From: Actinomycetota bacterium
GTDB taxonomy: Bacteria > Actinomycetota > Actinomycetes > Streptosporangiales > Streptosporangiaceae
Direction: 5' to 3'
Assembly (NCBI GenBank): GCA_003140115.1
Contig: PLIQ01000447.1
Coordinates: 1 to 9,184, forward strand
DNA: 9,184 nt
The translations under genes were made by a program, and so were the position numbers. Below are positions 1-6,050 of the stretch, one piece after another (position 1 is the first letter of the stretch; every line of letters begins with the position of its first letter). Under the pieces are notes generated by a model, which ran no database searches, was not told where the DNA came from, and saw nothing but the letters and a program-made list of their open reading frames with translations.

Positions 1-360
1 TGGATCGCCGGCCTGCGCCTCACGATGACCCCGGTCGCCCGCGGCACCTGCGACCACGGCCACGCCGAGCCGGGATATCAACCGAGCCGCAAACTCCGGC
101 ACCTGGTCCGGGCGCGCAACGCCCGGTGCACCGCGCCGGGCTGCGGCCGGCCCGCGGCGCGCTGCGACCTGGACCATACCGTGCCATGGGACCAGGGCGG
201 CATCACCTGTGAGTGTGATCTGGCTCCGCTATGCCGGCATCATCACCGGTGTAAGCAGAGCCAGGGCTGGAAACTCGAACAACCTAGCCCAGGGGTTCTG
301 GTGTGGCGGACCCCGGCCGGACGGAGCTACGCCACCACCGCCACCGTGTACCCCCGCTAG
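1..360 (+). CDS. DUF222/13E12-type HNH endonuclease-like protein, C-terminal part (5' end outside window)
   Basis: The reading frame is open from the first base and ends at TAG 358-360, so the start and any N-terminal DUF222 domain lie before the window. The visible 119 residues carry the HNH nuclease fold: a CTAPGC / RCDLDH segment (about nt 124-180) giving two zinc-type cysteines and the Asp-His of the first HNH strand, then CECDLAPLCRHHHRCKQ (about nt 208-258) with the Asn/Asp-equivalent and the final His cluster. The tail GWKLEQ...GVLVWRTPAGRSY is typical of the large actinobacterial family of DUF222 plus HNH proteins (13E12 repeat family). HNH domains cut or nick DNA with one metal ion, but most members of this family have no proven substrate and often occur in many copies per genome. 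The family call is firm; nuclease activity is inferred. Confidence 0.9.
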   Translation, partial: WIAGLRLTMTPVARGTCDHGHAEPGYQPSRKLRHLVRARNARCTAPGCGRPAARCDLDHTVPWDQGGITCECDLAPLCRHHHRCKQSQGWKLEQPSPGVLVWRTPAGRSYATTATVYPR

Positions 361-556
361 GTGCGGTACGCCCCAGGTCGTGAAGCCGCCGGATCCGCTC
401 GGAAGCTGGGCTGAGCCACGTTCGACAGCCCTCTGCCGTCTCACACTTGGCTCGCCCCGGGCTGGTGAGTAAGACTGATGGCCAGCAGTCCAGCGGAAAC
501 GGGATGAGGCAGCCTGGTCAGGCTTCTGCCTGGGCGGTGGCGGATGGTGGTAGGTC
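361..556. other. Intergenic gap with one imperfect stem-loop
   Basis: No credible gene lies between the HNH protein and the next start. The only structure seen is an imperfect stem-loop at 507-531: AGGCAG (507-512) pairs with CTGCCT (526-531), and CCTG (513-516) pairs with CAGG (519-522), with a CTT bulge on the 3' side. It lies about 150 nt after the HNH stop and 25 nt before the next start, without a T tract. It could therefore be a leader structure of the following gene as easily as a terminator. No convincing -35/-10 pair was recognised. Confidence 0.4.
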
Positions 557-1195
557 ATGGACGGGGAGCCGGACATCTTGTCATCCGGGCCGCAATGGCG
601 TCGCGGCGCCCGGTGGCCTTGGCCTAGGGCTAGGGCTAGGCCTAGCCCTAGCGGCTGGATCGCGATCGTGCTCGCAGTCCTGTTGGCCTGCGTGGGCGCG
701 ACGGTGAGCCTGGCGCTGCTTGCGGCGCACCAGGATGCCACGATCGACCATCTGCGTACGGCATTGCGGAATGCCTCCCGCCCGGCACCTGCGGCCGCGG
801 CGCTGCCGGCGGTTTCTGGGAGCGCCATGTTCTCGCTCCCCGGCGCGGCGGGCGGCTCGTTTTCCGTGGTCGCGGTGGCCGTCCGCCCCGAGCCGGGCTC
901 GGCGGCGCTCACCTGGCTGTTCGTCTACGGCCGGCACGCCAATCCTGGCCAGCGCTACGGCCTGCTGTCGGACACCTGCGGAGGCCAGTATGTCGCTGCG
1001 TACGACCTGGCGGAAGGTACCGCGGACCGGAACGGTGACCTCACGATCGTGGCGCCCAATCTGGATATCGACCCCCGGGCACCCGGTGTCTGGATCTCGG
1101 TGTACCGGTTGGCAGACGGCGCACCGCTGGGCGGCGTCCAGGGCCCGCTGACCGGCAGCGGCGCAAGGACCTTCAAGTCCGCGGCGCCATGCTGA
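557..1195 (+). CDS. Single-pass membrane protein with extracytoplasmic beta-rich domain, function unknown
   Basis: This 212-residue protein has a short cytoplasmic N-terminus that is strongly basic and rich in Arg, Trp and Pro (residues 15-33). One hydrophobic helix follows (about 34-57), then an Ala/Pro-rich stretch to about 90 and a probable folded exterior domain (about 91-212). Positive charges before the helix predict N-in/C-out topology. The exterior part alternates short beta-like strands (SFSVVAVAV, LTWLFVYG, GDLTIVAP, VWISVYRL) and has a PGQRYGLL turn. It has two cysteines outside the membrane, C141 and the C-terminal C212, which could pair. The strand pattern loosely recalls the exterior domain of RskA-type anti-sigma factors, but there is no zinc-binding anti-sigma motif at the N-terminus, so that likeness is weak. 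The ATG at 557 follows a poor GGTGGTAGG ribosome site. Codons 22-32 contain the phased CTAG repeat listed separately. No family was recognised. Confidence 0.72.
   Translation: MDGEPDILSSGPQWRRGARWPWPRARARPSPSGWIAIVLAVLLACVGATVSLALLAAHQDATIDHLRTALRNASRPAPAAAALPAVSGSAMFSLPGAAGGSFSVVAVAVRPEPGSAALTWLFVYGRHANPGQRYGLLSDTCGGQYVAAYDLAEGTADRNGDLTIVAPNLDIDPRAPGVWISVYRLADGAPLGGVQGPLTGSGARTFKSAAPC
624..652. repeat. Five CTAG units at 6-bp phase, ending in a perfect 24-bp palindrome
   Basis: CTAG occurs at 624, 630, 636, 642 and 648, exactly six bases apart. Positions 629-652 are two copies of GCTAGG followed by two copies of the complement CCTAGC, a perfect palindrome centred between 640 and 641. It coincides exactly with codons 25-32 of the membrane protein (Ala-Arg-Ala-Arg-Pro-Ser-Pro-Ser). 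It uses AGG for Arg three times (624-640 region), a codon that is rare in GC-rich actinobacteria. It could form a hairpin in mRNA or a cruciform in DNA. What it does, if anything, is unknown. Confidence 0.9.
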
Positions 1196-1445
1196 GCGGG
1201 CCAGAATTCGGCCCCCAACACCGGCGAAAAGAAACGTACGCCAGCGATCGTTAATACGCGGCTTTAAATAAGTCCATTTCTGAACCCGCGCCCGCCCGTT
1301 ATCAGGCGCGTTACCCATAACATGGCCTGGTGGCGGCGTTCCGCACACTGATATGCCCCGCCCCGACGGCAGGCGGGCAGACCGGCCTGGGACCGTTAAC
1401 CGGCACCTGGCTAGTAACCCGCACCGGCAGGGCCGGTGACTGGCC
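1196..1445. promoter_or_regulatory. Upstream region of the STAS gene
   Basis: This 250-bp gap separates the membrane protein from the STAS gene and holds no credible gene. An island richer in A and T at about 1245-1280 (around GTTAATACG and TTTAAATAAG) is the most likely place for a promoter in otherwise GC-rich DNA. No clean -35/-10 pair with proper spacing could be assigned. Near the downstream end lies the hairpin at 1422-1438 described separately. Confidence 0.35.
1422..1439 (+). promoter_or_regulatory. Hairpin overlapping the STAS ribosome binding site
   Basis: CACCGGC (1422-1428) and GCCGGTG (1432-1438) form a perfect 7-bp stem with an AGG loop. The likely Shine-Dalgarno sequence GGTGA (1435-1439), six bases before the ATG at 1446, has four of its five bases inside the stem. 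If the hairpin forms in the mRNA it would hide the ribosome site. The pairing is seen directly; a regulatory effect is inferred. Confidence 0.5.
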
Positions 1446-1796
1446 ATGACCAAGGCCCTGACCATCCGGGCCCGGCGCGAGCCGGGGTGCGTGGTCGTTA
1501 CCGTCGCCGGCGAGGTCGACATCGCCACCGTGGCCCGGCTGCGCGCGCGCCTGTCCGCCCTGGCGGTCGGAGGCGTCCCGCTGGTGGCCGACCTGGACCA
1601 GGTCAGCTTCATCGACGCGACCGGGCTGGGGGCGCTGGCCGGCGCGGCCCGCCAGGCGGCCGCCCAGGGCTCCAGCATGTACGTGGTCTGCGCCCGGCCG
1701 CAGACCCGGCGGCTGTTCCGGGTCACTGGGCTGGACCGTCAGATACCCCTAGCCCGCGACCTGGCCGAGGTGCTCCGCGCTCTGGATCCGCGCTGA
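1446..1796 (+). CDS. STAS-domain anti-sigma factor antagonist (SpoIIAA/RsbV-like)
   Basis: This 116-residue protein is a single STAS domain, about the usual length for SpoIIAA/RsbV proteins. Strands near residues 5-10 and 15-21 lead to GEVDIATVARLRARL (22-36), and LVADLDQVSFIDATGLGAL (46-64) is the family signature. In SpoIIAA the phosphorylated Ser sits in the DSSG motif; here the motif is D57-A58-T59-G60, so T59 is the expected phospho-acceptor. Members act in the cytoplasm: the unphosphorylated form binds an RsbW-like kinase and releases a sigma factor or another partner. ATG 1446 is chosen because GGTGA lies six bases upstream and the STAS fold begins right after it. It stands alone, converging on the LuxR-type gene with a 51-bp gap. 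No sigma factor or intact RsbW kinase lies next to it, so its partner cannot be named. Confidence 0.93.
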   Translation: MTKALTIRARREPGCVVVTVAGEVDIATVARLRARLSALAVGGVPLVADLDQVSFIDATGLGALAGAARQAAAQGSSMYVVCARPQTRRLFRVTGLDRQIPLARDLAEVLRALDPR

Positions 1797-1847
1797 CGAC
1801 CAAGAGCGCGGCACGGATCAGCCGGAGGGCGGAGTCCTCGGCCCGGT

Positions 1848-4349
1848 TCACTCCCGTCGCTGCCGGTCGGCCACCCAGGCCGCGATCTGAGTGCGCGACC
1901 GGAAGCCCAGCTTGGCCAGGATGTTCGCCACGTGCCGGGCCGCGGTGGTCGGGCTGATGGACAGCTCGGCGGCGATGTCCTTGTTGCTGTGCCCGGCGGC
2001 GATCAGCGCCGCGATCTGCTGTTCCCGCCGGGTGAGCGAACTCGGCGGCGCGGCGGCCACCTCGTAGGTCTCCACCACGCTCAGCGTCCGGGCCGCCGCC
2101 GCTCCGGGACGCTCCTGCTCCAAAGCCAGGGCCAGGGCGACTGCGTCCTCGCTGCTCAAGGCCAGCCCGCGGGCCCACAGCCGGGCGACCGCGGCGTCGC
2201 CGAGACGTCGCGCCGGAGCCAGGTACCGTTCGGCCCGGGCGCCGGGCAGCGGCGGCAGCCCGGCGGTCTCCCGCAGCGCGCTGGCCGCCGCGATGAGCTG
2301 CACGGCGAGTTCGGACCGGTGCTCGTGGATGGCCAGGGCCGCGAACGCCTCCAGCCCGCGCGCCACGCCGATGCGCGCGCCGGTCGCGTGGCTGAGCTGG
2401 AGGCTCCCGGCCAGGTACTGCCGGGCCTCACGGGTCGCGCCGAGGTCCATGGCCACCCGGCCCAGGCCCGCCAGGCACCGCGCGATCTCCGGCCGGGCGC
2501 CGACCTCCTGCAGGATCGGCAGCGCCTCGACGTACCGGCTGTGCGCTTCCCCCGGGTGAGCGCGGAGCCGGGCCAGGTCGCCCAGGCCGAGCAGGGCCCG
2601 GGCGACGCCCCATTGCTGGTCGATGCGCCGCATGACGCTGACCGAGGCGCTGGCCAGCTGCTCAGCCTCGCGCAGCTTGCCCGTCCCGGCCGCGATGGCC
2701 GCCCGGGTGCCCAGCGCGTAGCCCTCGTTCCACCCGTCGCCCGCCGCCTGCGCGACGGCCAGCGCGCGGTTGGCGCAGTCGGCCGCCTCCTCGGCTCGCC
2801 CGGTGTGCAGCGCGATCTCGCTGAGCAGGTTCAGCGCGACCGCGGTCCAGAACGCGTCGCCGACCTCGCGGCACAGCTCTAGGCCCGTGCGGGCCAGCGG
2901 CTCGGCCGCGGCGGGGTCGCTGGACATGGCGAGCTGGGCGCGCACCACCGTGGCCGCGCCCCGGACCCCGGCCGGAACACCCGAGGCCGCCTCCAGCGCC
3001 AGGAACGGGTCCAGCCACTCCCGGCCCTCGGCGAACATGCCCAGCACGATCCAGCACGGGCTGACCGCGGCGCACATCTGCAACCCGGTGTGCGCGTCGC
3101 CATGCTCCAGGCACCAGCTCAGCACCTGGGCCAGGTTGCCTGCCTCGACGTCGTACCGGCGGAACGTGTCCACCCGGGCCGGCCACGAGGCCGGGACCCG
3201 GGCCATCCCGATAGCCAGGTTCCGCTCCGCGGTCCGCAGGCTGTACTCGCGGAGCCGCAGCTGGAACGCGGCGGACTCGCCCGCGTCGGCCAGCAGTGCC
3301 GCGGCGTATTCCCTGATCGTGTCCAGCATCCGGTAGCGGGCCTGGCCGAGCACGGTCGGCTCCGGCGTCACCAGCGACTTGTCCATCAGCGCGGCGATCA
3401 GCTCGAGCACGTCGGCCGGCGCCATCGCCTGGTCGGCGCACACGGCCTCGGCCATCTCCAGCGACCAGCCCGAGAAGACCGACAGCCGCCGGAACAAGAT
3501 CCGCTCGGCGGGCGTGAGTAGCTCATAGCTCCACGCGATGGTGGCGCGCAGCGTCTGGTGCCGGGGTGCCGCGGACCGGTCGCCCGCGGTCAGCAGTCCG
3601 AACCGGTCGTCCATGCGCGCCCTGATCTGCTCCGGTGACAGCACCCGGACCCGCGCCGCGGCCAGCTCGATCGCCAGCGGGATGCCGTCCAGCGCAAGGC
3701 AGATCGCGGCCACCGCCGCCGCGTTGCCCGCGTCGATGACGAACCCGGGACGCGCTGCCGCCGCCCGGTCCCCGAACAACCTCACCGCCTCGTACCGGAC
3801 CGCCTCGGCCGCCCGTTCGTCCCCGGCCGTCCCCCCGGCCGTCCCCTCGGCGCCGCCCGGCGCGACCGAGAGCGACGGCACCTGCCAGACGGTCTCGGCC
3901 GCGATCCGCAGCGGCTCGCGGCTCGTGACCAGCACCCGCAGCCCCGGCGAACTGGCCAGCAGCCGCCCGCACGCCTCGGCGCACGCCTCGATCAAATGCT
4001 CGCAGTTGTCCAGCGCCAGCACCATGCGGCGCGGCCGCAGCGCGTCGGCCAGCGTGTCTAGCAGCGGCCGCCCGGCCTCCTCGCTGACGCCGAGCACGGC
4101 CGCCACCCGCGAGACCACCAGGTCGGGCTGGCGTAGGTCGGCCAGCTCGACGAACCACGTCCCGTCGGGATACTCCGCCGCCGCCGCGGTCAGGATCCGC
4201 AGCGCCAGCCGGGTCTTCCCGATGCCTCCGGGCCCGCACAGGGTCAGCGCGCGCGCCTGCCGCAGCATCCCGCGCAGCTCCGCGATCTCGCGCTCGCGGC
4301 CGATGAAACGGTTGGGCTCCTCGGGCAGATGAGCATGGACCTGGGCCAC
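1848..4349 (-). CDS. Large LuxR-family transcriptional regulator with NTPase (NB-ARC-like) and helical-repeat regions
   Basis: This 833-residue cytoplasmic regulator opens with NRFIGREREI (13-22), the usual lead-in to this NTPase type. Walker A is GPGGIGKT (39-46, K45), Walker B is MVLALDN (109-115, D114), and TSRE at 142-145 and GIPLAIELAAAR (222-233) are further NB-ARC/STAND signatures. A winged-helix-like segment follows (about 262-330, SYELLTPAERILFRRLSVF). A long Ala/Leu-rich helical region (about 340-735) looks like TPR-type repeats. The C-terminus is a LuxR/GerE helix-turn-helix (about 771-828, SLTRREQQIAALIAAGHSNKDIA...). Such proteins are thought to bind a ligand or partner through the repeats, use ATP to switch state and then bind DNA; the signal here is unknown. 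Start is GTG 4349, the only start codon after an in-frame TAG at 4383-4385. Its leader carries a G-rich motif. It converges with the STAS gene. Confidence 0.95.
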   Translation of the reverse strand: MAQVHAHLPEEPNRFIGREREIAELRGMLRQARALTLCGPGGIGKTRLALRILTAAAAEYPDGTWFVELADLRQPDLVVSRVAAVLGVSEEAGRPLLDTLADALRPRRMVLALDNCEHLIEACAEACGRLLASSPGLRVLVTSREPLRIAAETVWQVPSLSVAPGGAEGTAGGTAGDERAAEAVRYEAVRLFGDRAAAARPGFVIDAGNAAAVAAICLALDGIPLAIELAAARVRVLSPEQIRARMDDRFGLLTAGDRSAAPRHQTLRATIAWSYELLTPAERILFRRLSVFSGWSLEMAEAVCADQAMAPADVLELIAALMDKSLVTPEPTVLGQARYRMLDTIREYAAALLADAGESAAFQLRLREYSLRTAERNLAIGMARVPASWPARVDTFRRYDVEAGNLAQVLSWCLEHGDAHTGLQMCAAVSPCWIVLGMFAEGREWLDPFLALEAASGVPAGVRGAATVVRAQLAMSSDPAAAEPLARTGLELCREVGDAFWTAVALNLLSEIALHTGRAEEAADCANRALAVAQAAGDGWNEGYALGTRAAIAAGTGKLREAEQLASASVSVMRRIDQQWGVARALLGLGDLARLRAHPGEAHSRYVEALPILQEVGARPEIARCLAGLGRVAMDLGATREARQYLAGSLQLSHATGARIGVARGLEAFAALAIHEHRSELAVQLIAAASALRETAGLPPLPGARAERYLAPARRLGDAAVARLWARGLALSSEDAVALALALEQERPGAAAARTLSVVETYEVAAAPPSSLTRREQQIAALIAAGHSNKDIAAELSISPTTAARHVANILAKLGFRSRTQIAAWVADRQRRE

Positions 4350-4357
4350 GTCACACG

Positions 4358-4377
4358 CCCCAGGCCCGGCCCGGCCC
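4358..4377 (-). promoter_or_regulatory. G-quadruplex-type motif in the leader of the LuxR-type regulator
   Basis: On the coding strand of the regulator the leader reads GGG-CC-GGG-CC-GGG-CCT-GGGG, four G runs with loops of two, two and three bases. This meets the standard pattern for a G-quadruplex. The last G run ends eight bases before the GTG start and is the best candidate for the ribosome binding site, since no AGGAGG-like sequence is seen. Folding could therefore affect translation. GC-rich genomes contain many such motifs by chance. Confidence 0.45.
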
Positions 4378-4632
4378 GGCCGCTAAGGTCATGCCGGAGC
4401 GGAGGCCTGATCGTGTCCGGGCAACGCTGGCCATGCCTTGAGTAAACCCGAATCCGCACCCGATGGGCAGCACTTGGCCCGGTTTCGCGCGCCGCCGCGG
4501 CGGCCAAAATACACAGTGGCCTACACATTCCGGGCGATGTGTCACCCCGGCAGAGTTTCATACCCTCGGCATGCTGGCGAGATCTGGGCCGTTTACCGGG
4601 GGAACGCTCACGGCGTCTCTGGTAGTGAGGCG

Positions 4633-4662
4633 GCCCAGCTCGCCGGCTTGAGCCCGCTGGGC
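4633..4662 (-). terminator. Terminator-like stem-loop after the secreted-protein gene
   Basis: Directly after the stop codon of the secreted-protein gene (one base away), GCCCAGC (4662-4656 on the minus strand) pairs perfectly with GCTGGGC (4639-4633). A smaller GGC/GCC stem around TCAA can form inside the loop. There is no T tract, as is common for actinobacterial terminators. It suggests that the secreted-protein gene and the LuxR-type gene downstream are separate transcripts. Confidence 0.5.
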
Positions 4663-4663
4663 G

Positions 4664-5872
4664 TCAGCCCGCCCCGAACAGGATCGCGTCGGTCACGTAG
4701 CCGCCGCCGGCCCGGCCGCCGAGCACGGTCCGGGCCGCGTTGGCGCCCGGGTTGTACCAGTCGACGAAGCTGAAGGCGACGTGCCCGTCGCAGCCGCCGC
4801 CGATCAGAAGCGGCAACTGGTCGCCATACGTGCCGAGCGGCTGGACCGTCCCGGCGTCCACGGCGCCGGGGATGCTGAGGATGGTGGCGGTGCCGTTCCG
4901 GTTCAGCCGCTCCAGCCAGGTCGAACCGCAGGCTGCGGCCTCGGCGTAGTTCCCGCTCGCCAGGTGCCAGGCGCCGAGGAACGCCGCGGTGTCGCGGGCG
5001 CTGGTTAGCTGGTCAGGCCGCCCCCCGGACAGCGGGTAGGCCAGCAGCTGGCCCGAACAGTCCGTCAGCACGCTCTGGCTGCTCCACCAGCCCAGCAGCC
5101 CGCAGCCGCCCGGCCCGTGCGTGGCCAGGGCCCGGATCGGCCGGCCGGCGTTGGACACGAGCTCCAGGCCGTTCTGGGTGTCGAAGACCAGCTCGGTGCC
5201 GCTCGCGTTCTCCAGGAAACGGCCGTCGATGGCGCCAGCCTGCGGGAATTGGGCCGGGTAGCACAGCTCGCGGACCCCGGTCAGGCTGAACCGCTGCACC
5301 GGCAGGAACCCGCCGTTCGGCGTGGCGCCGCCCTGGAACAGGACCGCGGTCCCGGTCGGCCGGGAAAACGAGAGGCCGGGGAACGGCGTGCCGGAGTACG
5401 CCGTGAACCTGGTGCCGCGGCCGGAGTGCAGGTTGAGCACGATGATCGACGCGGCCGTCGAGTTCGGGCCCTGGGCCAGGAACAGCGCGTCCGCTCCGGT
5501 CCCCGACCAGTCCTCGAGCATCGCGTTGGCCGGGGCCCGGCCGAGGCGGTACCGCTGGCCGCCCGGCGAGACCAGGTACAGCGTGCCCGGCCCGGTGGCC
5601 GACTGCGACCTGGCCAGGTCGCCCAGGATCCAGCCCCGGCCGACCCGGCGCCACGGCACGCCGGACGCGGTCCAGGAGGATGACGAGATCACGGCGCCGG
5701 CCGTGTTGCCCGCCGGACAGCTCACCCCGGCCGGACCCGCGGCCGTGGTGCTCAGCGCGCGAGCCGTCGTCGCCCCGCCCGCCATGACGCCGGCCAGCGC
5801 GAGCGTGCTCAGCGCGGTGGCGATCGCGTGCCGCCTGATCCGTCCCGCCCGTGTCAGCGAGAAGATGCCCAT
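4664..5872 (-). CDS. Secreted protein with beta-propeller-like repeats, function unknown
   Basis: This 402-residue protein begins with a classical signal peptide: basic residues at 8-14 (TRAGRIRR), a hydrophobic core at about 15-34, and a TARA-L site giving probable cleavage after A39. There is no lipobox Cys, so it is likely released or wall-associated rather than a lipoprotein. The mature part holds exactly six cysteines (C52, C204, C257, C272, C315, C361), consistent with three disulfides. It has repeated blocks of the type TLYLVSPGGQRYRLG, SIIVLNLHSGRGTRFT, ELVFDTQNGLELVS, GQLLAYPLSGGRPDQLT and TWLERLNRNGTATIL, as in TolB/WD40-like beta-propellers. ATG 5872 is chosen because a GGGGGG run lies about five bases upstream and the signal peptide starts there; longer versions add non-coding-like sequence. 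It is divergent from the ATPase-like gene and shares its control region. No catalytic motif was recognised. Confidence 0.85.
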   Translation of the reverse strand: MGIFSLTRAGRIRRHAIATALSTLALAGVMAGGATTARALSTTAAGPAGVSCPAGNTAGAVISSSSWTASGVPWRRVGRGWILGDLARSQSATGPGTLYLVSPGGQRYRLGRAPANAMLEDWSGTGADALFLAQGPNSTAASIIVLNLHSGRGTRFTAYSGTPFPGLSFSRPTGTAVLFQGGATPNGGFLPVQRFSLTGVRELCYPAQFPQAGAIDGRFLENASGTELVFDTQNGLELVSNAGRPIRALATHGPGGCGLLGWWSSQSVLTDCSGQLLAYPLSGGRPDQLTSARDTAAFLGAWHLASGNYAEAAACGSTWLERLNRNGTATILSIPGAVDAGTVQPLGTYGDQLPLLIGGGCDGHVAFSFVDWYNPGANAARTVLGGRAGGGYVTDAILFGAG

Positions 5873-6050
5873 CTGAACCCCCCGTGGGCTGATCCGCCCA
5901 TCCATGAGGACGCTGGCGGCGGCCCTTTGGTTGTGTCCCGAAGGGCACAGCCAGGGCACAGCCGGGTTCGCATATACGTCAGCTGACCGATGTCTCTCAC
6001 TGCAACTTGCAGCAGCATTTGTCGTGCAACCCCCCGCCAAAGGACCTCCT
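5873..6050. promoter_or_regulatory. Divergent promoter region between the secreted protein and the ATPase-like gene
   Basis: Both flanking genes start outward from this 178-bp region, so it must carry two promoters or their operators. CATATACG near 5971-5978 is the best AT-rich -10 candidate for the rightward gene, but no convincing -35 pairs with it. TGCAACTTGCA (6001-6011) is an 11-bp palindrome about an odd centre, and TGCAA recurs at 6025-6029. The inverted and direct repeat cluster at 5929-5963 is listed separately. AAGGA six bases before ATG 6051 serves as ribosome site for the rightward gene. Confidence 0.45.
5929..5963. promoter_or_regulatory. Operator-like cluster: three copies of a GGGCACAGCC motif
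   Basis: GGGCACAGCC occurs at 5943-5952 and again at 5954-5963, an 11-bp period that places both on nearly the same face of the helix. A near-complement, GGTTGTG-T-CCC (5929-5939), lies just before them, separated from the first copy by GAA. It would form a 10-bp stem with one bulged T and one G-T pair. Inverted plus direct half-sites between divergent genes fit a binding site for a dimeric regulator. An mRNA hairpin is the alternative. Confidence 0.45.

Larger units (their letters stand above)
4350..4663. promoter_or_regulatory. 314-bp gap: LuxR-gene leader and promoter region plus end of the secreted-protein transcript
   Basis: No credible gene was seen in any frame here; the short open frames lack a ribosome site and recognisable protein features. 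It should contain the promoter of the LuxR-type gene on the minus strand. A GGGTAT sequence on that strand (4558-4563 region) resembles the -10 box of actinobacterial stress sigma factors, but no matching GTTT lies at the right distance, so no promoter is called. The ends hold the G-rich leader motif (4358-4377) and a terminator-like hairpin (4633-4662). Minor direct features are a stretch richer in A and T at 4505-4530 and a short CCGGG/CCCGG inverted repeat near 4530-4550. Confidence 0.45.

Noticed and set aside
581..1726. Long minus-strand open frame of 381 residues across the membrane-protein and STAS genes
   Set aside because: It is antisense to a recognised STAS domain, has low-complexity Arg/Ala/Pro composition and no ribosome site; a usual by-product of GC-rich coding DNA.
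1822..1841. CCGGAGG/CCTCGG imperfect hairpin between the convergent STAS and LuxR-type genes
   Set aside because: Only six pairs with a bulge and no T tract; a shared terminator is plausible from position but the structure is too weak to call.
1932..2882. Plus-strand open frame of 316 residues opposite the LuxR-type regulator
   Set aside because: The opposite strand encodes the well-supported helical repeat and HTH regions; this frame has no recognisable domain.
4556..4563. GGGTAT on the minus strand as a stress-sigma -10 box for the LuxR-type gene
   Set aside because: No GTTT-like -35 at 14-16 bases upstream, and it lies about 200 bases from the start codon.
4463..4651. 62-residue plus-strand open frame in the 314-bp gap
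   Set aside because: No ribosome site, no recognisable protein features, and it overlaps the terminator-like hairpin.
5904..6050. N-terminal extension of the RsbW-like protein by 49 residues
   Set aside because: The extra residues do not resemble the family, it would cover the operator-like repeats, and ATG 6051 has a well-placed AAGGA.
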